From IMG/VR virus record IMGVR_UViG_3300010151_007942, positions 1-36,924 of that record: a stretch of 36,924 nucleotides of DNA; one strand, 5' to 3'. The translations under genes and the position numbers were made by a program. This DNA comes from a virus. Positions 18,718 through 26,982 of the stretch are shown here, one piece after another (position 1 is the first letter of the stretch; each line of letters opens with the position of its first letter). The notes beneath the pieces are model-generated. The model was not told the origin of the DNA, did not search any database, and was given only the letters and a program-made list of their open reading frames with translations.

Positions 18718-18904
18718 CTTGAGCTTCAACTGAACTGTTGTTGAACTTTACAGTTGGTGGATTTGTAACAATCAGCTCCGATTGATCGTCCCCCGTAATC
18801 ACGAAATCAAAATTTTTGAGCATAGGAACAATGTCTGACTGTTCCATTAGACTTTTTTGTAGGGCGAGCATTACAGCGCCCAATGCTTGATCTGAAAGTT
18901 TCAT
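18710..18904 (-). CDS. Conserved 64-residue phage protein of unknown function
   Basis: The product begins MKLSDQALGAVMLALQKSL and continues with a QSDIVPMLKNFDF segment and the motif VTNPPTVKF. I recall very similar short proteins in marine T4-like phages, always without a known function. There is an N-terminal amphipathic helix and a short beta-like C-terminal half. ATG 18904 has a strong ribosome site (AAGGAG, 7 bases upstream) in the 17-base gap after the glycan island. It opens the conserved cluster with the zinc-ribbon, membrane and sigma genes. The resemblance is from memory and cannot be checked here. Confidence 0.8.
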   Translation of the reverse strand: MKLSDQALGAVMLALQKSLMEQSDIVPMLKNFDFVITGDDQSELIVTNPPTVKFNNSSVEAQDA

Positions 18905-18912
18905 AATTTTCT

Positions 18913-18929
18913 CCTTTTTTATTAAAAGG
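18913..18929 (-). promoter_or_regulatory. Weak hairpin covering the ribosome site of the 64-residue gene
   Basis: On the minus strand CCTTTT (18929-18924) and AAAAGG (18918-18913) can pair around a 5-base loop, spanning the stop of the GDP-mannose dehydratase gene. The right arm contains most of the AAGGAG ribosome site. With only two G-C pairs the stem is weak, so it is at best a mild translational control element and not a convincing terminator. Confidence 0.2.
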
Positions 18930-19914
18930 CTCCTGAGAACCTTAATCTCTTAGCGACAACCCCCAAGTCTGAATCATACATCATCTTGGCCAACTGTTTT
19001 AAATCCGTTTTTGGCTCCCACCCTAATTTTTCTTTTGCCTTCGAAGCATCTCCGAGGAGGAGGGGCACCTCCTGGGGTCTAAACAGTCTCGGGTCAATTT
19101 CAACATATTTGTATGGATCGCCGAGGCCCGCCACTTCAAAAACCAATTCCAAAAAATCACGGACAGTGTGTGTTCGACCCGTTGCAATCACAAAATCATC
19201 TGGCGTGTCTTGTTGCAGCATCAGCCACATTGCCTCGACATAGTCGCCAGCATATCCCCAATCTCTTTTGGAATCCAGATTACCCAAGTAAAGCTTATCT
19301 TGCTGAAGATACCCGATATTTGCAGCCGCTAACGTAATTTTTCTCGTGACAAAAGTTTCACCTCGGCGTGGAGATTCATGATTAAATAAAATCCCCGAGC
19401 AAGCAAACAACCCATACGACTTGCGATAATTTTTAATAAGATTGTGAGCAAACACCTTCGCGCACGCATATGGAGAAGCTGGCATTAACATCGTATTTTC
19501 ACTTTGTGGATATTCTGGGTTTTCACCAAACATTTCTGAAGATGATGCTTGATAGAACCTTGTGTTCGGGCTCACCTCCTTCACTGCATTCAAAAGGCGC
19601 AGAGTGCCCATCGCAATACCCTCAACTGTGTCTTCCGGGACATCGAACGATACCCTCACGTGAGATTGTGCAGCTAGATTATAAAACTCATCTGGCTTAT
19701 ATTCATTTAGTAGACGATACATGCAACTGACATCATTAAGGTCGAAATACTCTAAAGAAAAATTAGGATTGTTTAAAAATCCATCTATTCTCTCGGTACA
19801 AATAAGAGATGTCCTCCTCTTAAGTCCCACAACACGATATCCCTTATCAAGCAATAACTCTGCCAGATAAGAACCATCTTGCCCAGTAATCCCCGATATT
19901 AATGCTGTTTTCAA
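18922..19914 (-). CDS. gmd: GDP-mannose 4,6-dehydratase
   Basis: The product has 330 residues, slightly short for the family (about 345-370). It converts GDP-mannose to GDP-4-keto-6-deoxymannose, the first step to GDP-fucose. Seen in the sequence: the NAD(P)-binding loop [15 protein letters not shown] (7-21), SSSEMFG (124-130), the catalytic Tyr/Lys pair Y149 and K153 ([11 protein letters not shown]), and the family signature [15 protein letters not shown] (178-192). The start is a TTG at 19914 that overlaps the GDP-fucose synthase stop as TTGA. AGGGG lies 6 bases before it and no in-frame ATG fits. It is the last gene of the glycan island and is paired with its pathway partner. The identification is firm. 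Confidence 0.93.
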   Translation of the reverse strand: MKTALISGITGQDGSYLAELLLDKGYRVVGLKRRTSLICTERIDGFLNNPNFSLEYFDLNDVSCMYRLLNEYKPDEFYNLAAQSHVRVSFDVPEDTVEGIAMGTLRLLNAVKEVSPNTRFYQASSSEMFGENPEYPQSENTMLMPASPYACAKVFAHNLIKNYRKSYGLFACSGILFNHESPRRGETFVTRKITLAAANIGYLQQDKLYLGNLDSKRDWGYAGDYVEAMWLMLQQDTPDDFVIATGRTHTVRDFLELVFEVAGLGDPYKYVEIDPRLFRPQEVPLLLGDASKAKEKLGWEPKTDLKQLAKMMYDSDLGVVAKRLRFSGAF

Positions 19915-20852
19915 TTTATGCCCCTAACCTTTGGATAGCTAATCTTAAACCATTCACAGGTTTTTTTTAAGCCAATTCTCAAAGGAGTGTACCATTCTTC
20001 TTTCCAGCCAAGATTCAACAACTTTTGGTTGCTGCTTGGTTTCCTGAATTGCCCCGATGGTTTTGCCGTGTTCCACACTATTTTTCCACCATATTCCAAA
20101 AGATCACACAATATTTCAACAACTTGTTTAATCGAGTGTTCTTCCGTATTTCCAATATTTACGGGGTGCTCTTCCTCATACTCTTCCAACAAGAATAATA
20201 AAATTTTTGCTATATCTTCAGAATAAGTAAATTCTCTCAAAGGAGAACCATCCCCCCAGCACTCTACCGATGGCTTTTCGTTTATTTTTGCCTCCCAGAT
20301 TTTACGCATTAAGGCTGGAATGACGTGACTATTTTCTAGATCAAAATTATCATTTTCGCCATAAAGGTTGTTTGGAATTGCTGTGATAAAATTGCAGCCA
20401 TATTGCTGACGATATGCACGAGACATCACATCAACCATTCTCTTGGCATATGCATATCCAAAATTAGAGTGGTGAGGGGGACCCAAATGAAGTTGATCTT
20501 CGGTCAGTGGGTAAGTTATATATTGAGCATCGGGATAAATACAAGTTGATAAAAGTGAAACTACCTTTTTCGATCCTGCCATCTTTGCCGACTCTAAGAG
20601 TCGTTGATTCAGTTTGTGATTCTCAAAATAAAAATCACCCACGCTATTCAAATTAGCTTGAAGACCTCCCACCTTTGCTGCAAGATGAATTATGTTCTTA
20701 TCCTTTAGGTGAGTTTCTCTCCAAGGAGGGCCCAGTATTAGTCCCAAGTAGGATCGGTCTGGGTAAGATGCGTCTGGCAGGGCTCTTTTCATTGCGTGGC
20801 CAACCATCCCTGTTCCGCCCGTGACAATGCATTTATCTGGTAGCTCTTTCAT
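19911..20852 (-). CDS. fcl: GDP-L-fucose synthase (epimerase/reductase)
   Basis: The product has 313 residues, the normal length for the WcaG/Fcl family. This enzyme epimerises and reduces GDP-4-keto-6-deoxymannose to GDP-L-fucose. Seen: the nucleotide-binding loop [11 protein letters not shown] (10-20), LSTCIYP (101-107), the catalytic Y133-x-x-x-K137 in [18 protein letters not shown], and the late [10 protein letters not shown] motif seen in this family. It lies between the sulfotransferase and GDP-mannose dehydratase genes, with a 3-base gap upstream and a TTGA overlap downstream, so the two fucose genes are made together. With the GT10 and GT11 genes in this island it completes a fucosylation route. 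The identification is firm. Confidence 0.92.
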   Translation of the reverse strand: MKELPDKCIVTGGTGMVGHAMKRALPDASYPDRSYLGLILGPPWRETHLKDKNIIHLAAKVGGLQANLNSVGDFYFENHKLNQRLLESAKMAGSKKVVSLLSTCIYPDAQYITYPLTEDQLHLGPPHHSNFGYAYAKRMVDVMSRAYRQQYGCNFITAIPNNLYGENDNFDLENSHVIPALMRKIWEAKINEKPSVECWGDGSPLREFTYSEDIAKILLFLLEEYEEEHPVNIGNTEEHSIKQVVEILCDLLEYGGKIVWNTAKPSGQFRKPSSNQKLLNLGWKEEWYTPLRIGLKKTCEWFKISYPKVRGIN

Positions 20853-20855
20853 ACT

Positions 20856-21491
20856 TTATTCTTCTCTAAATTTGTATCCAAAATATTCAATATCTTTTTT
20901 ATAGTGTTGTGCTACAATCTCTTGCAGTTCATCATTATAATATTCCCAATATGGCTTGTGTTCGGTTCTAAGATAGTGTGGAAGTTGACTACGGGGAATT
21001 CCTATCTTGTCAGATATAAAATCAAAATCTTTTTGCAAATTTTCAAATTGGCCAATAAAATCAAAATAATCGCATGAATTGTTTCTATCTCTAAAGAGAT
21101 CATACATGGGACGCATGTGTGCCACCACTGGTCCGCTGTGTCCAAAGAATGGTTTATGTTTTACAAACATTTCAAATGAAGAAAATTTATCTCTGTTAAT
21201 CCAGTTTTTAGTCAATACATATTTTTTACCCGTTACAAACATATAAGCGGAAAGCAGACGATCCCAGGGGTTTCTTACAAAGGTATATTTCCAAGAATTA
21301 TTAAATATTTCTAAATGACTTCTTTTAAACAGCTCGACGGTACCATTAAGAATCAAGTATAAGTGGCAGTCATCAAATGTAAGAATCTGATGCTTGCCCT
21401 TCTTCTCGTGTTTCTTCGCCTGTTCCGAAAGGCATATTCGCATACTGCTCCAGGCACATTTCGGAGTGCCTACCCATATAATATTTTTCAT
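20856..21491 (-). CDS. Sulfotransferase family protein
   Basis: The product has 211 residues and matches the Sulfotransfer_2-type fold, which transfers sulfate from PAPS to a sugar hydroxyl. The 3'-phosphate-binding block YTFVRNPWDRLLSAY (69-83) is nearly canonical. The N-terminal block VGTPKCAWSSMR (7-18) fits the 5'-phosphosulfate loop with Lys11. No signal peptide or membrane anchor is present, so it would act in the cytoplasm on a nucleotide-linked or lipid-linked glycan. PAPS would have to come from the host. The gene begins one base before the methyltransferase stop (TAATG) and leads into the fucose genes, so fucose or a neighbouring sugar is a candidate acceptor by inference only. The family is confident and the acceptor unknown. 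Confidence 0.83.
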   Translation of the reverse strand: MKNIIWVGTPKCAWSSMRICLSEQAKKHEKKGKHQILTFDDCHLYLILNGTVELFKRSHLEIFNNSWKYTFVRNPWDRLLSAYMFVTGKKYVLTKNWINRDKFSSFEMFVKHKPFFGHSGPVVAHMRPMYDLFRDRNNSCDYFDFIGQFENLQKDFDFISDKIGIPRSQLPHYLRTEHKPYWEYYNDELQEIVAQHYKKDIEYFGYKFREE

Positions 21492-22024
21492 TATTTTATT
21501 GCCTCCAAATTTAAGCTCATAAGTTTGCCACTCTCCTTGTCCAGGTGTGGCAAATATGCTTGGCTATAATCATCAATATGCGAATGTTTGGTTTCGCGCC
21601 AGTCGTAATGTTTGATTTCTTTAAAACCGACACCTTTCAATGCTTTAGACAAGCTTTTAAAATCAAAAATCACTTTATGATAATCATAGATATTTCTTTG
21701 GCCACCGACAACGAGCCCCATAATATCTTCAACATTCTTATTTTCCTGATACCACTGATTGACCGCTTCGAAGTTTGGAACTGATATTCTTATTTTCCCT
21801 CCGGACCTTAGTTTAGAATACCAACACTGAAGGACTTCCTTATACTCATTTCTCCCGAAGTGTTCGAGAACATGACAACCATAAATTAAACTTACAGAAT
21901 CATTATCGATCTTGTCAAGCTTAGAGACATCGTCGATTAGAACCCCTTCCTTATCACTCAAAATATCAATATTTATAAATCCTGGAATTATTTTCTCGCC
22001 GCAGCCTAGATGTAACCTCGTCAT
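21491..22024 (-). CDS. Class I SAM-dependent methyltransferase
   Basis: The product has 177 residues. The SAM-binding motif I is LHLGCGEKIIPGFINIDI near the N-terminus, followed by VSLIYGCHVLEHFG and SGGKIRISVPNF, which are typical of small class I methyltransferases in polysaccharide clusters. The acceptor is unknown, and a sugar or a precursor is likely from the neighbours. An ATG at 22036 is also in frame, but GGAGGG, the likely ribosome site, falls on its first codons. ATG 22024 has that site 5-6 bases upstream and is preferred. It shares a base with the sulfotransferase start. The fold is confident and the substrate unknown. Confidence 0.85.
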   Translation of the reverse strand: MTRLHLGCGEKIIPGFINIDILSDKEGVLIDDVSKLDKIDNDSVSLIYGCHVLEHFGRNEYKEVLQCWYSKLRSGGKIRISVPNFEAVNQWYQENKNVEDIMGLVVGGQRNIYDYHKVIFDFKSLSKALKGVGFKEIKHYDWRETKHSHIDDYSQAYLPHLDKESGKLMSLNLEAIK

Positions 22025-22057
22025 GTCGCCCTCCATTGAAATCCTTTTACTCCAAAA

Positions 22058-23143
22058 TTAAAGAAATTCTTTGCCAATTCGTTGATAAAGAAATTCTTTA
22101 TAATCTCCGTCATGGCCATGAAACAAATCAAATTGTTTATAAATAAGCTTGAATGCACTTTCGTTTATCTGATATTCGGAAGCTGGAGTTCTTTCGAAGC
22201 CTCTATTTATTACCCCCTTTCTGTCCATATTGTTATGCAAAAAATACAGCCTACATATCTTTTCTATGCACTTAATATATTCTGTAGATGTTGATTTCGG
22301 CATTTCGGATAAACTGAAGCTATTGTAAAATACATCCACCGCTTGATTGGGAAAATTCGGCAATTCAAAATTCGGCAAGAACAAACAATCATAATCATCT
22401 AGATTTATTTCTGCCACATTGTCATACTCTCCATACAATAATACCTTCTTATCTGGGGCGGCAGACATAATGTAATACGCACCAATCACCAACATTTCTG
22501 GCAGATCAAAATCTATATAAGTAAGGCCCGGTATTTCCTTGAGCATATAATACGCCAAGCCACAATAACCGGCACCAATTTCTGCAAATATCGGATGAGA
22601 AATATCTTTAGTTAAATTCTTTACTTGTTGGCCGTGAGTATGATAACGAGTGGCTTTCGGGACTACCACTTCTCCTTCTATCTCAAGACCCCAATGATTG
22701 CCAACATCGGGTACTCGCAAATCTTTTACATCGAGGTCGAACAGCTCCTTCCATATTAAATAATTTTTTGAAACTCGATTTACAAACCTCTCAACAAACT
22801 CAACTTCATCATTAATGATTTGATCATATTTGGCGTACTCCTTTACAATCGGACTTAGATCATTTCTCCAAAAATTCGACAAAGTTTCATAAATTCTATC
22901 ATAGTTATCTTCAAGCAAATCATTATAGAAAGAATGGCGCTCTGCTATATAATTGTCCCACTCGCCGCCCGCAACATACAATTCGTTTATATTTTTGCTG
23001 TCGGCTTTAAGCCTTTGATACATTTTGCTTATTCGTTTTAATATCTCTATTTTATCCCCACTTGACTCAGCCCTTTCCTTCATCCCGTTTGCCAAGCTCA
23101 AAGAAGGTATATTACTTTTGTCAAATCTTTTTAAAAAATTCAA
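22058..23143 (-). CDS. Putative sugar O-methyltransferase (NanM-like)
   Basis: The product has 361 residues. The N-terminal half is helical and charged. The SAM-binding block AEIGAGYCGLAYYML lies at about 187-201, with DFDLPE at 211-216 and then a PNFELPNF segment, a pattern I associate with the putative sugar O-methyltransferase family found near nonulosonic acid genes. It probably methylates a sugar hydroxyl in the cytoplasm. No ATG fits the N-terminus: the frame starts at TTG 23143 with GGGGTGA just upstream, while M21 would leave out part of the conserved region. It lies immediately after the hisH remnant and the PseG-like gene, which suggests the methylated sugar could be the nonulosonic acid. 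The family name is from memory. Confidence 0.75.
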   Translation of the reverse strand: MNFLKRFDKSNIPSLSLANGMKERAESSGDKIEILKRISKMYQRLKADSKNINELYVAGGEWDNYIAERHSFYNDLLEDNYDRIYETLSNFWRNDLSPIVKEYAKYDQIINDEVEFVERFVNRVSKNYLIWKELFDLDVKDLRVPDVGNHWGLEIEGEVVVPKATRYHTHGQQVKNLTKDISHPIFAEIGAGYCGLAYYMLKEIPGLTYIDFDLPEMLVIGAYYIMSAAPDKKVLLYGEYDNVAEINLDDYDCLFLPNFELPNFPNQAVDVFYNSFSLSEMPKSTSTEYIKCIEKICRLYFLHNNMDRKGVINRGFERTPASEYQINESAFKLIYKQFDLFHGHDGDYKEFLYQRIGKEFL

Positions 23144-23164
23144 TTTATCACCCCGCCCATCGTG

Positions 23165-23245
23165 TCATTTTATTATATCAGCTTGTAGGGTTGTATTAAA
23201 CACAAAAACAAAATTACCGGGACCACAATCAACAATTCCTACCAT
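23165..23245 (-). pseudogene. hisH-like N-terminal remnant (26 codons)
   Basis: In the largest gap between genes the minus strand encodes a 26-residue frame starting at ATG 23245 and ending at TGA 23165. It begins MVGIVDCGPGNF and ends LQADIIK. This closely follows the N-terminus of HisH-type glutamine amidotransferases (a pattern like GIVDYGxGN, then a helix with N-x-x-L, then GADII), but the other 170 or so residues are absent. The ATG lies inside the 3' end of the PseG-like gene, as an intact coupled gene would. HisH/HisF homologues paired with an amidotransferase make acetamidino groups on aminated sugars in bacterial O-antigen and nonulosonic acid clusters, so a lost module is plausible. 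The match is short and unverified. Confidence 0.5.
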
Positions 23246-24251
23246 AGTGGCACCGCCCTTTTATCATTATTTCGTATATTCTATTTGATGCCAAGCCATC
23301 TATGACCCCTTTAGAGTTCAAGTGCATTATAAATAATTCTCTTCTATTCTTATTATAATATTCTATTTTTTCTGTTAGTTCTTCAGAGTCTATATTATTA
23401 ACCTTATCACACAGATTGTTCTCTACCAACTCCTGAATTAAAAACCTTTGAGATGGGTTTTCGACAAAGTTAATTGTGGGTAAACCAGCATATACAGATT
23501 CATATGTTGTAATACCACCGGGCAATATAAGAAGCGAGTTAAGACTTAAAATCTTCCACATTGAAGAATTGGTCTTAGCTAATATTATTTCATGATAAGA
23601 TTTTTTCGTTTCCTCTATTAGTTCGTCATATGAATGTTTATAGCCGTGCCCCAACATGATCCAAACAACATATTTGTTCTTCAACTTGTTAAGCTGTTTA
23701 ATCACTTTTAAGGTTTTGTTGGCTGCGTCTCCACCCCCCATTGATACAGCAATGGACATCCGGTCTTCATTCAAGTATTTTTTGTATGAAGCCGTATCTA
23801 TTTGCTCACAACCTTCTTGGATTAAAGCGTACTCAAGACCCTTATGAACTGTCGTTTTTTTATTGAATAAATAATTGTGGTATTTGGTTCTATGAAAAAT
23901 TGTCTCAACCTTATCCATATGATTAAAGAATGGAGAAAGCGAAACAATACAACTTGACGAGTTCGCCAAATTGAATAATTTATCTCCCACGGATAATAAA
24001 TCAAAAATAACTATACCATCTAAAAAAAGCTTCTCTCTCTGAGAGAACAGCTCTTCTTCCGATTTAAATATCTTATAATTGAAACACACATTAAATAACA
24101 AACCATCTAATGTTTTATTCCCGATTACGTAGTAAAAGACACGATCACTCTCGTGTTTTAATTCCTGAATAGAGCTTGCGAGCGTCTTACTTCTGATTAA
24201 ATGTCCATAACCAATTTCAGTAGACGCCTTTATTATAAAAGAAAAGTTCAT
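23229..24251 (-). CDS. PseG-like UDP-sugar hydrolase / glycosyltransferase-fold protein
   Basis: The product has 340 residues. It begins with a PseG-type opening, FIIKASTEIGYGHLIRSKTLA, where the GxGHxxR motif holds the catalytic His (H17). The middle has SMGGGDAANKT, and the C-terminal half has LILPGGITTYESVYAGLPTI, as expected for the GT-B fold nucleotide-sugar site. PseG removes UDP from a 2,4-diacetamido trideoxy sugar to feed a NeuB-type synthase, and here it is 3 bases downstream of such a gene. The exact substrate cannot be read, because UDP-sugar hydrolases for legionaminic and sialic acid lines are related. The last residues (CHYGRNC) look like a tail created over the start of the hisH remnant. 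Confidence 0.78.
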   Translation of the reverse strand: MNFSFIIKASTEIGYGHLIRSKTLASSIQELKHESDRVFYYVIGNKTLDGLLFNVCFNYKIFKSEEELFSQREKLFLDGIVIFDLLSVGDKLFNLANSSSCIVSLSPFFNHMDKVETIFHRTKYHNYLFNKKTTVHKGLEYALIQEGCEQIDTASYKKYLNEDRMSIAVSMGGGDAANKTLKVIKQLNKLKNKYVVWIMLGHGYKHSYDELIEETKKSYHEIILAKTNSSMWKILSLNSLLILPGGITTYESVYAGLPTINFVENPSQRFLIQELVENNLCDKVNNIDSEELTEKIEYYNKNRRELFIMHLNSKGVIDGLASNRIYEIMIKGRCHYGRNC

Positions 24252-24254
24252 CGT

Positions 24255-25259
24255 TCACTGTAAATATTTCTTGGTAATTCCCGTGTGTTTTTTTACATTT
24301 ACATTTACTTTTTTTCCTATCACAAAATCAATCTCATCGGCATTCATTTCTCCTTCAGGTCGGACCACTAAAATATCTCCGGATTCGATTACATGCCCCC
24401 TGGGCAAATCTTTTGAAGCATATAACGAGCGTCGCGCTCTTTTGCGAGTATATAATTCAGCCTCAGAAAGTTCTTTTTTTTCGTCTCGGAGGGCCTCAAG
24501 CGTCATTGTAATATCTTGAATATATTTAATTAATTCATCTTTTTCCATCGCATAGGCATGATCTAGCCCCGGCTGGGATTTGTCTTCTGTAAAATGTTTT
24601 TCAAACCACGTCGCCCCCATCTGCAGGGCCAAGCAAGCCGCTATACTATCACCCGTGTGGTCAGAAAATCCAACTTCCACCTCAAATTCATTTTTTAAAG
24701 TTTTTATATACTTTAGGTTGGCTTGATCAAGGGTGGCTGGGTACGCTGACACACAATGCAATAACACAAAATTGTCAAAATTAAGCTTCGACAGCTCATT
24801 AACCGTTTTTCTGACATCCTCAATCGTTGACATTCCCGTCGATATAATCATTTTAATATTACGAGTTGCGACCTCTCTTATCAAGCTTGTATGATTTAGG
24901 TCGCAAGAAGCTATTTTTATATATGGTGGATTAAACTCCATCAATAAATCAAGCCCATCAACATCAAACACAGATGCACTAAACGCAATATCAATTTCCC
25001 TACAATGTGCTGCCAATTCAGCATACTCAAAATCTTCCATTTGGCCGCGCTCTCTGATTTTTAAAACTTCCTCGATATCGTAATGGCCATACTCATAGTT
25101 TCCAGGAAGATATAAACCCCATGGATTAATAATTTGAAATTTTACAGAATCAGCGCCAGCCACATTTGCAATTCTTGCTAAATTTTTAGCTTTTTGTAAA
25201 TCCCCATTGTTGTTGGTGCCAGCCTCAGCTATTATATGAATATCTTCCCTTTTTAACAT
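24255..25259 (-). CDS. NeuB-type nonulosonic acid synthase
   Basis: The product has 334 residues and shows both expected parts: a TIM-barrel condensing domain (about 1-260) and a C-terminal antifreeze-like SAF domain (about 275-334, RRSLYASKDLPRGHVIESGD). It joins phosphoenolpyruvate to a six-carbon amino sugar to make a nine-carbon acid. Visible motifs are AEAGTNNNGD (11-20), GADSVKFQ (35-42), LLHCVSAYP (167-175), GFSDHT (197-202), EKHFT (220-224) and GLDHAYAM (231-238). In the first motif the usual His (NHNG-like) is replaced by Asn. Sialic, legionaminic and pseudaminic acid synthases cannot be told apart by eye. The ATG overlaps the pyruvyl transferase stop by 7 bases. Family confidence is high. 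Confidence 0.9.
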   Translation of the reverse strand: MLKREDIHIIAEAGTNNNGDLQKAKNLARIANVAGADSVKFQIINPWGLYLPGNYEYGHYDIEEVLKIRERGQMEDFEYAELAAHCREIDIAFSASVFDVDGLDLLMEFNPPYIKIASCDLNHTSLIREVATRNIKMIISTGMSTIEDVRKTVNELSKLNFDNFVLLHCVSAYPATLDQANLKYIKTLKNEFEVEVGFSDHTGDSIAACLALQMGATWFEKHFTEDKSQPGLDHAYAMEKDELIKYIQDITMTLEALRDEKKELSEAELYTRKRARRSLYASKDLPRGHVIESGDILVVRPEGEMNADEIDFVIGKKVNVNVKKHTGITKKYLQ

Positions 25260-26323
25260 TTTGAATCTATCACCAATCTTGCAAATTTTTCTGAGTTGTA
25301 TGTCATTGTATTTCTTAAATCAGCCCACGTAGATTTACAAAGTTCCTGCTTTATCTCCTTCAGCTCTCCTAGCCTATTGATTCTATCCTCGACCGCTGGC
25401 AATAATTCTTGTTTAAGCAAATCAATATTCCACTCATCCATTCCCAGGGTATCCACCATACTTATGGCCCTTTGATCATAACTAATTTTAATGGCCGGGA
25501 CATCATAAGAGATGCAAGGAATAAATGAATGTAAGCGAAAAGACACACTCAACCTAGTGCTTCTCAAATATGTTAAGTACGCGTACACATCCTCCGTATA
25601 CAGGTAATCCATCTCCGCAAACGAAGCTGCAAACGGTATATCTCTATGATCGTGACATAAAAATTTTACATTCGCATATCCCTTTTTTTTCAACAGCTCA
25701 ATCATATCAACTAGTTGGTTTCTTAGCTCATATTGATAATTCACCGGTATACTCATAAGAGAGGGAGTTCGAATAGAAATTAAAGCATCGGTCTTATTTG
25801 CTTCCGTTATTGGTACCAAGTGCTGGAGAATTTCATTAATAAACAAGGTAGGGCAGCCGCCCAGTATGTTGTTACAGCCTATAGAATCTATATATTCTTT
25901 TGTTGCCTTGTCTCTTGACAGGGAGATATCGGCTCTATTGTTTATCAAAGCAATCTTTTCACTTGGCATTACGTCAGTCCTGTCTACAAAGTCAAGTTTT
26001 TGATTATAAATCTTCCCCCTCGACACGCTAAAAATCATCATAGGTTTTTCTAACGCCGATAAAGCCGTAGAATCAACTTCTAGCTCACCATTTTCGTAAA
26101 GATTGCCGCCGCCTACAATAACGCCATCTCCAAATTGGTTAATTTCATAAACGGTCTGAGCACTTAGCCCCGATTTTCTTTGATTCTCATACTTGCCCGT
26201 TGCTGGGAGTGAAATAACATTAATATTTTGTCCGAAGGCCCTCTTTATAAAATGATTTAGACCAAGGTGAATTACGTCATTACCAATATTGAATCCCTTT
26301 GGCCGTATGCAAAAAATATTCAT
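25253..26323 (-). CDS. Polysaccharide pyruvyl transferase family protein
   Basis: The product has 356 residues. The N-terminal region has a DxIHLGLNHFIKR-like opening, and GVIVGGGNLYENGEL follows. The late region SVSFRLHSFIPCISYDVPA carries the SxRLHS signature of this family, followed by IKISYDQR. Family members transfer pyruvate from phosphoenolpyruvate to form acidic ketals on sugars, and some act as glycosyltransferase-like enzymes. A GTG at 26338 is in frame, but ATG 26323 overlaps the cytidylyltransferase stop as ATGA and has GGAGAG 8 bases upstream, so it is preferred. It sits inside the nonulosonic acid block, so its acceptor may be part of the same glycan. The family is clear and the acceptor unknown. 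Confidence 0.82.
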   Translation of the reverse strand: MNIFCIRPKGFNIGNDVIHLGLNHFIKRAFGQNINVISLPATGKYENQRKSGLSAQTVYEINQFGDGVIVGGGNLYENGELEVDSTALSALEKPMMIFSVSRGKIYNQKLDFVDRTDVMPSEKIALINNRADISLSRDKATKEYIDSIGCNNILGGCPTLFINEILQHLVPITEANKTDALISIRTPSLMSIPVNYQYELRNQLVDMIELLKKKGYANVKFLCHDHRDIPFAASFAEMDYLYTEDVYAYLTYLRSTRLSVSFRLHSFIPCISYDVPAIKISYDQRAISMVDTLGMDEWNIDLLKQELLPAVEDRINRLGELKEIKQELCKSTWADLRNTMTYNSEKFARLVIDSKC

Positions 26324-26982
26324 ACAAAATCTCTCCACGTTTTTGATGTATCGTTGTCTAGCAGCTTATTGAGTTTTTCTAGATCCAGGGGGAAGTCAAC
26401 AGTGAACCCCAAATCTTTGTTGAATTCTATTTCGCTCTTTATATTTAACAAATTAAATTTATCACTGTTTTGATACAAATAGCTTGTAACATGCTCTCTC
26501 TGAATTTCATTCATTTTTGAATAAGCAGTTTTAAAACTAGATGTTTTGATAATCTCCATCGATATTCCATATGGGTAACTTCTTTCATGAATGTTTGTAA
26601 TTAAATCGTAATCAGTGTTCTGACATATTTGCAGTCCTCTAGAAATAAGTTGCAGATCAATCATTGGTGAATCAGCATTTAGCCTAACAAAGTAATCTGC
26701 ATTATATTTTAATGCGCAGTTCAGTACTCTACCAGCAACATCAAGTAAGTCGCCTCGAAAACACTCTACGTTATTTCTATCCGCAATATCATTAATTCTA
26801 TCATCTGGTGAATTTATACTTGTGGCAACAATCACTGGCCACGGGTGGAGTGCTTTTTCCGCCCTGTTTATTACGAATTGCAATAGCGGTATCCCGCACA
26901 ACAATTGTTCCATTTTTCCCGGAAACCGCGTAGAGTTCATACGACCAACGACTATGCCAACTATTTTTCTGTTAGACTCCAC
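26320..26982 (-). CDS. SpsF-type cytidylyltransferase
   Basis: The product has 220 residues. The nucleotide-binding motif VGRMNSTRFPGK (12-23) and FVRLNADSPMID (98-109, with D104) are those of the SpsF/NeuA-like nucleotidyltransferase family, which activates nonulosonic acids as CMP-sugars. It lies between the DUF115-like and pyruvyl transferase genes, two genes upstream of the NeuB-type synthase, so activation of the NeuB product is the natural reading. The start is GTG 26982 and overlaps the upstream stop as TAGTG. The ribosome site is weak, so coupling is likely. SpsF proteins are less well characterised than NeuA or PseF, and the substrate is inferred from the neighbours. Confidence 0.82.
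   Translation of the reverse strand: MESNRKIVGIVVGRMNSTRFPGKMEQLLCGIPLLQFVINRAEKALHPWPVIVATSINSPDDRINDIADRNNVECFRGDLLDVAGRVLNCALKYNADYFVRLNADSPMIDLQLISRGLQICQNTDYDLITNIHERSYPYGISMEIIKTSSFKTAYSKMNEIQREHVTSYLYQNSDKFNLLNIKSEIEFNKDLGFTVDFPLDLEKLNKLLDNDTSKTWRDFV

Noticed and set aside
21970-21977. Minus-strand TATAAATA within the methyltransferase gene
   Set aside because: It encodes part of the conserved GFINIDI motif and is not near a gene start, so it is more likely coding sequence than a promoter.
26324-26338. Upstream GTG start for the pyruvyl transferase gene
   Set aside because: The ATG at 26323 forms an ATGA overlap with the upstream stop and has a well-placed GGAGAG, so the longer form is unnecessary.
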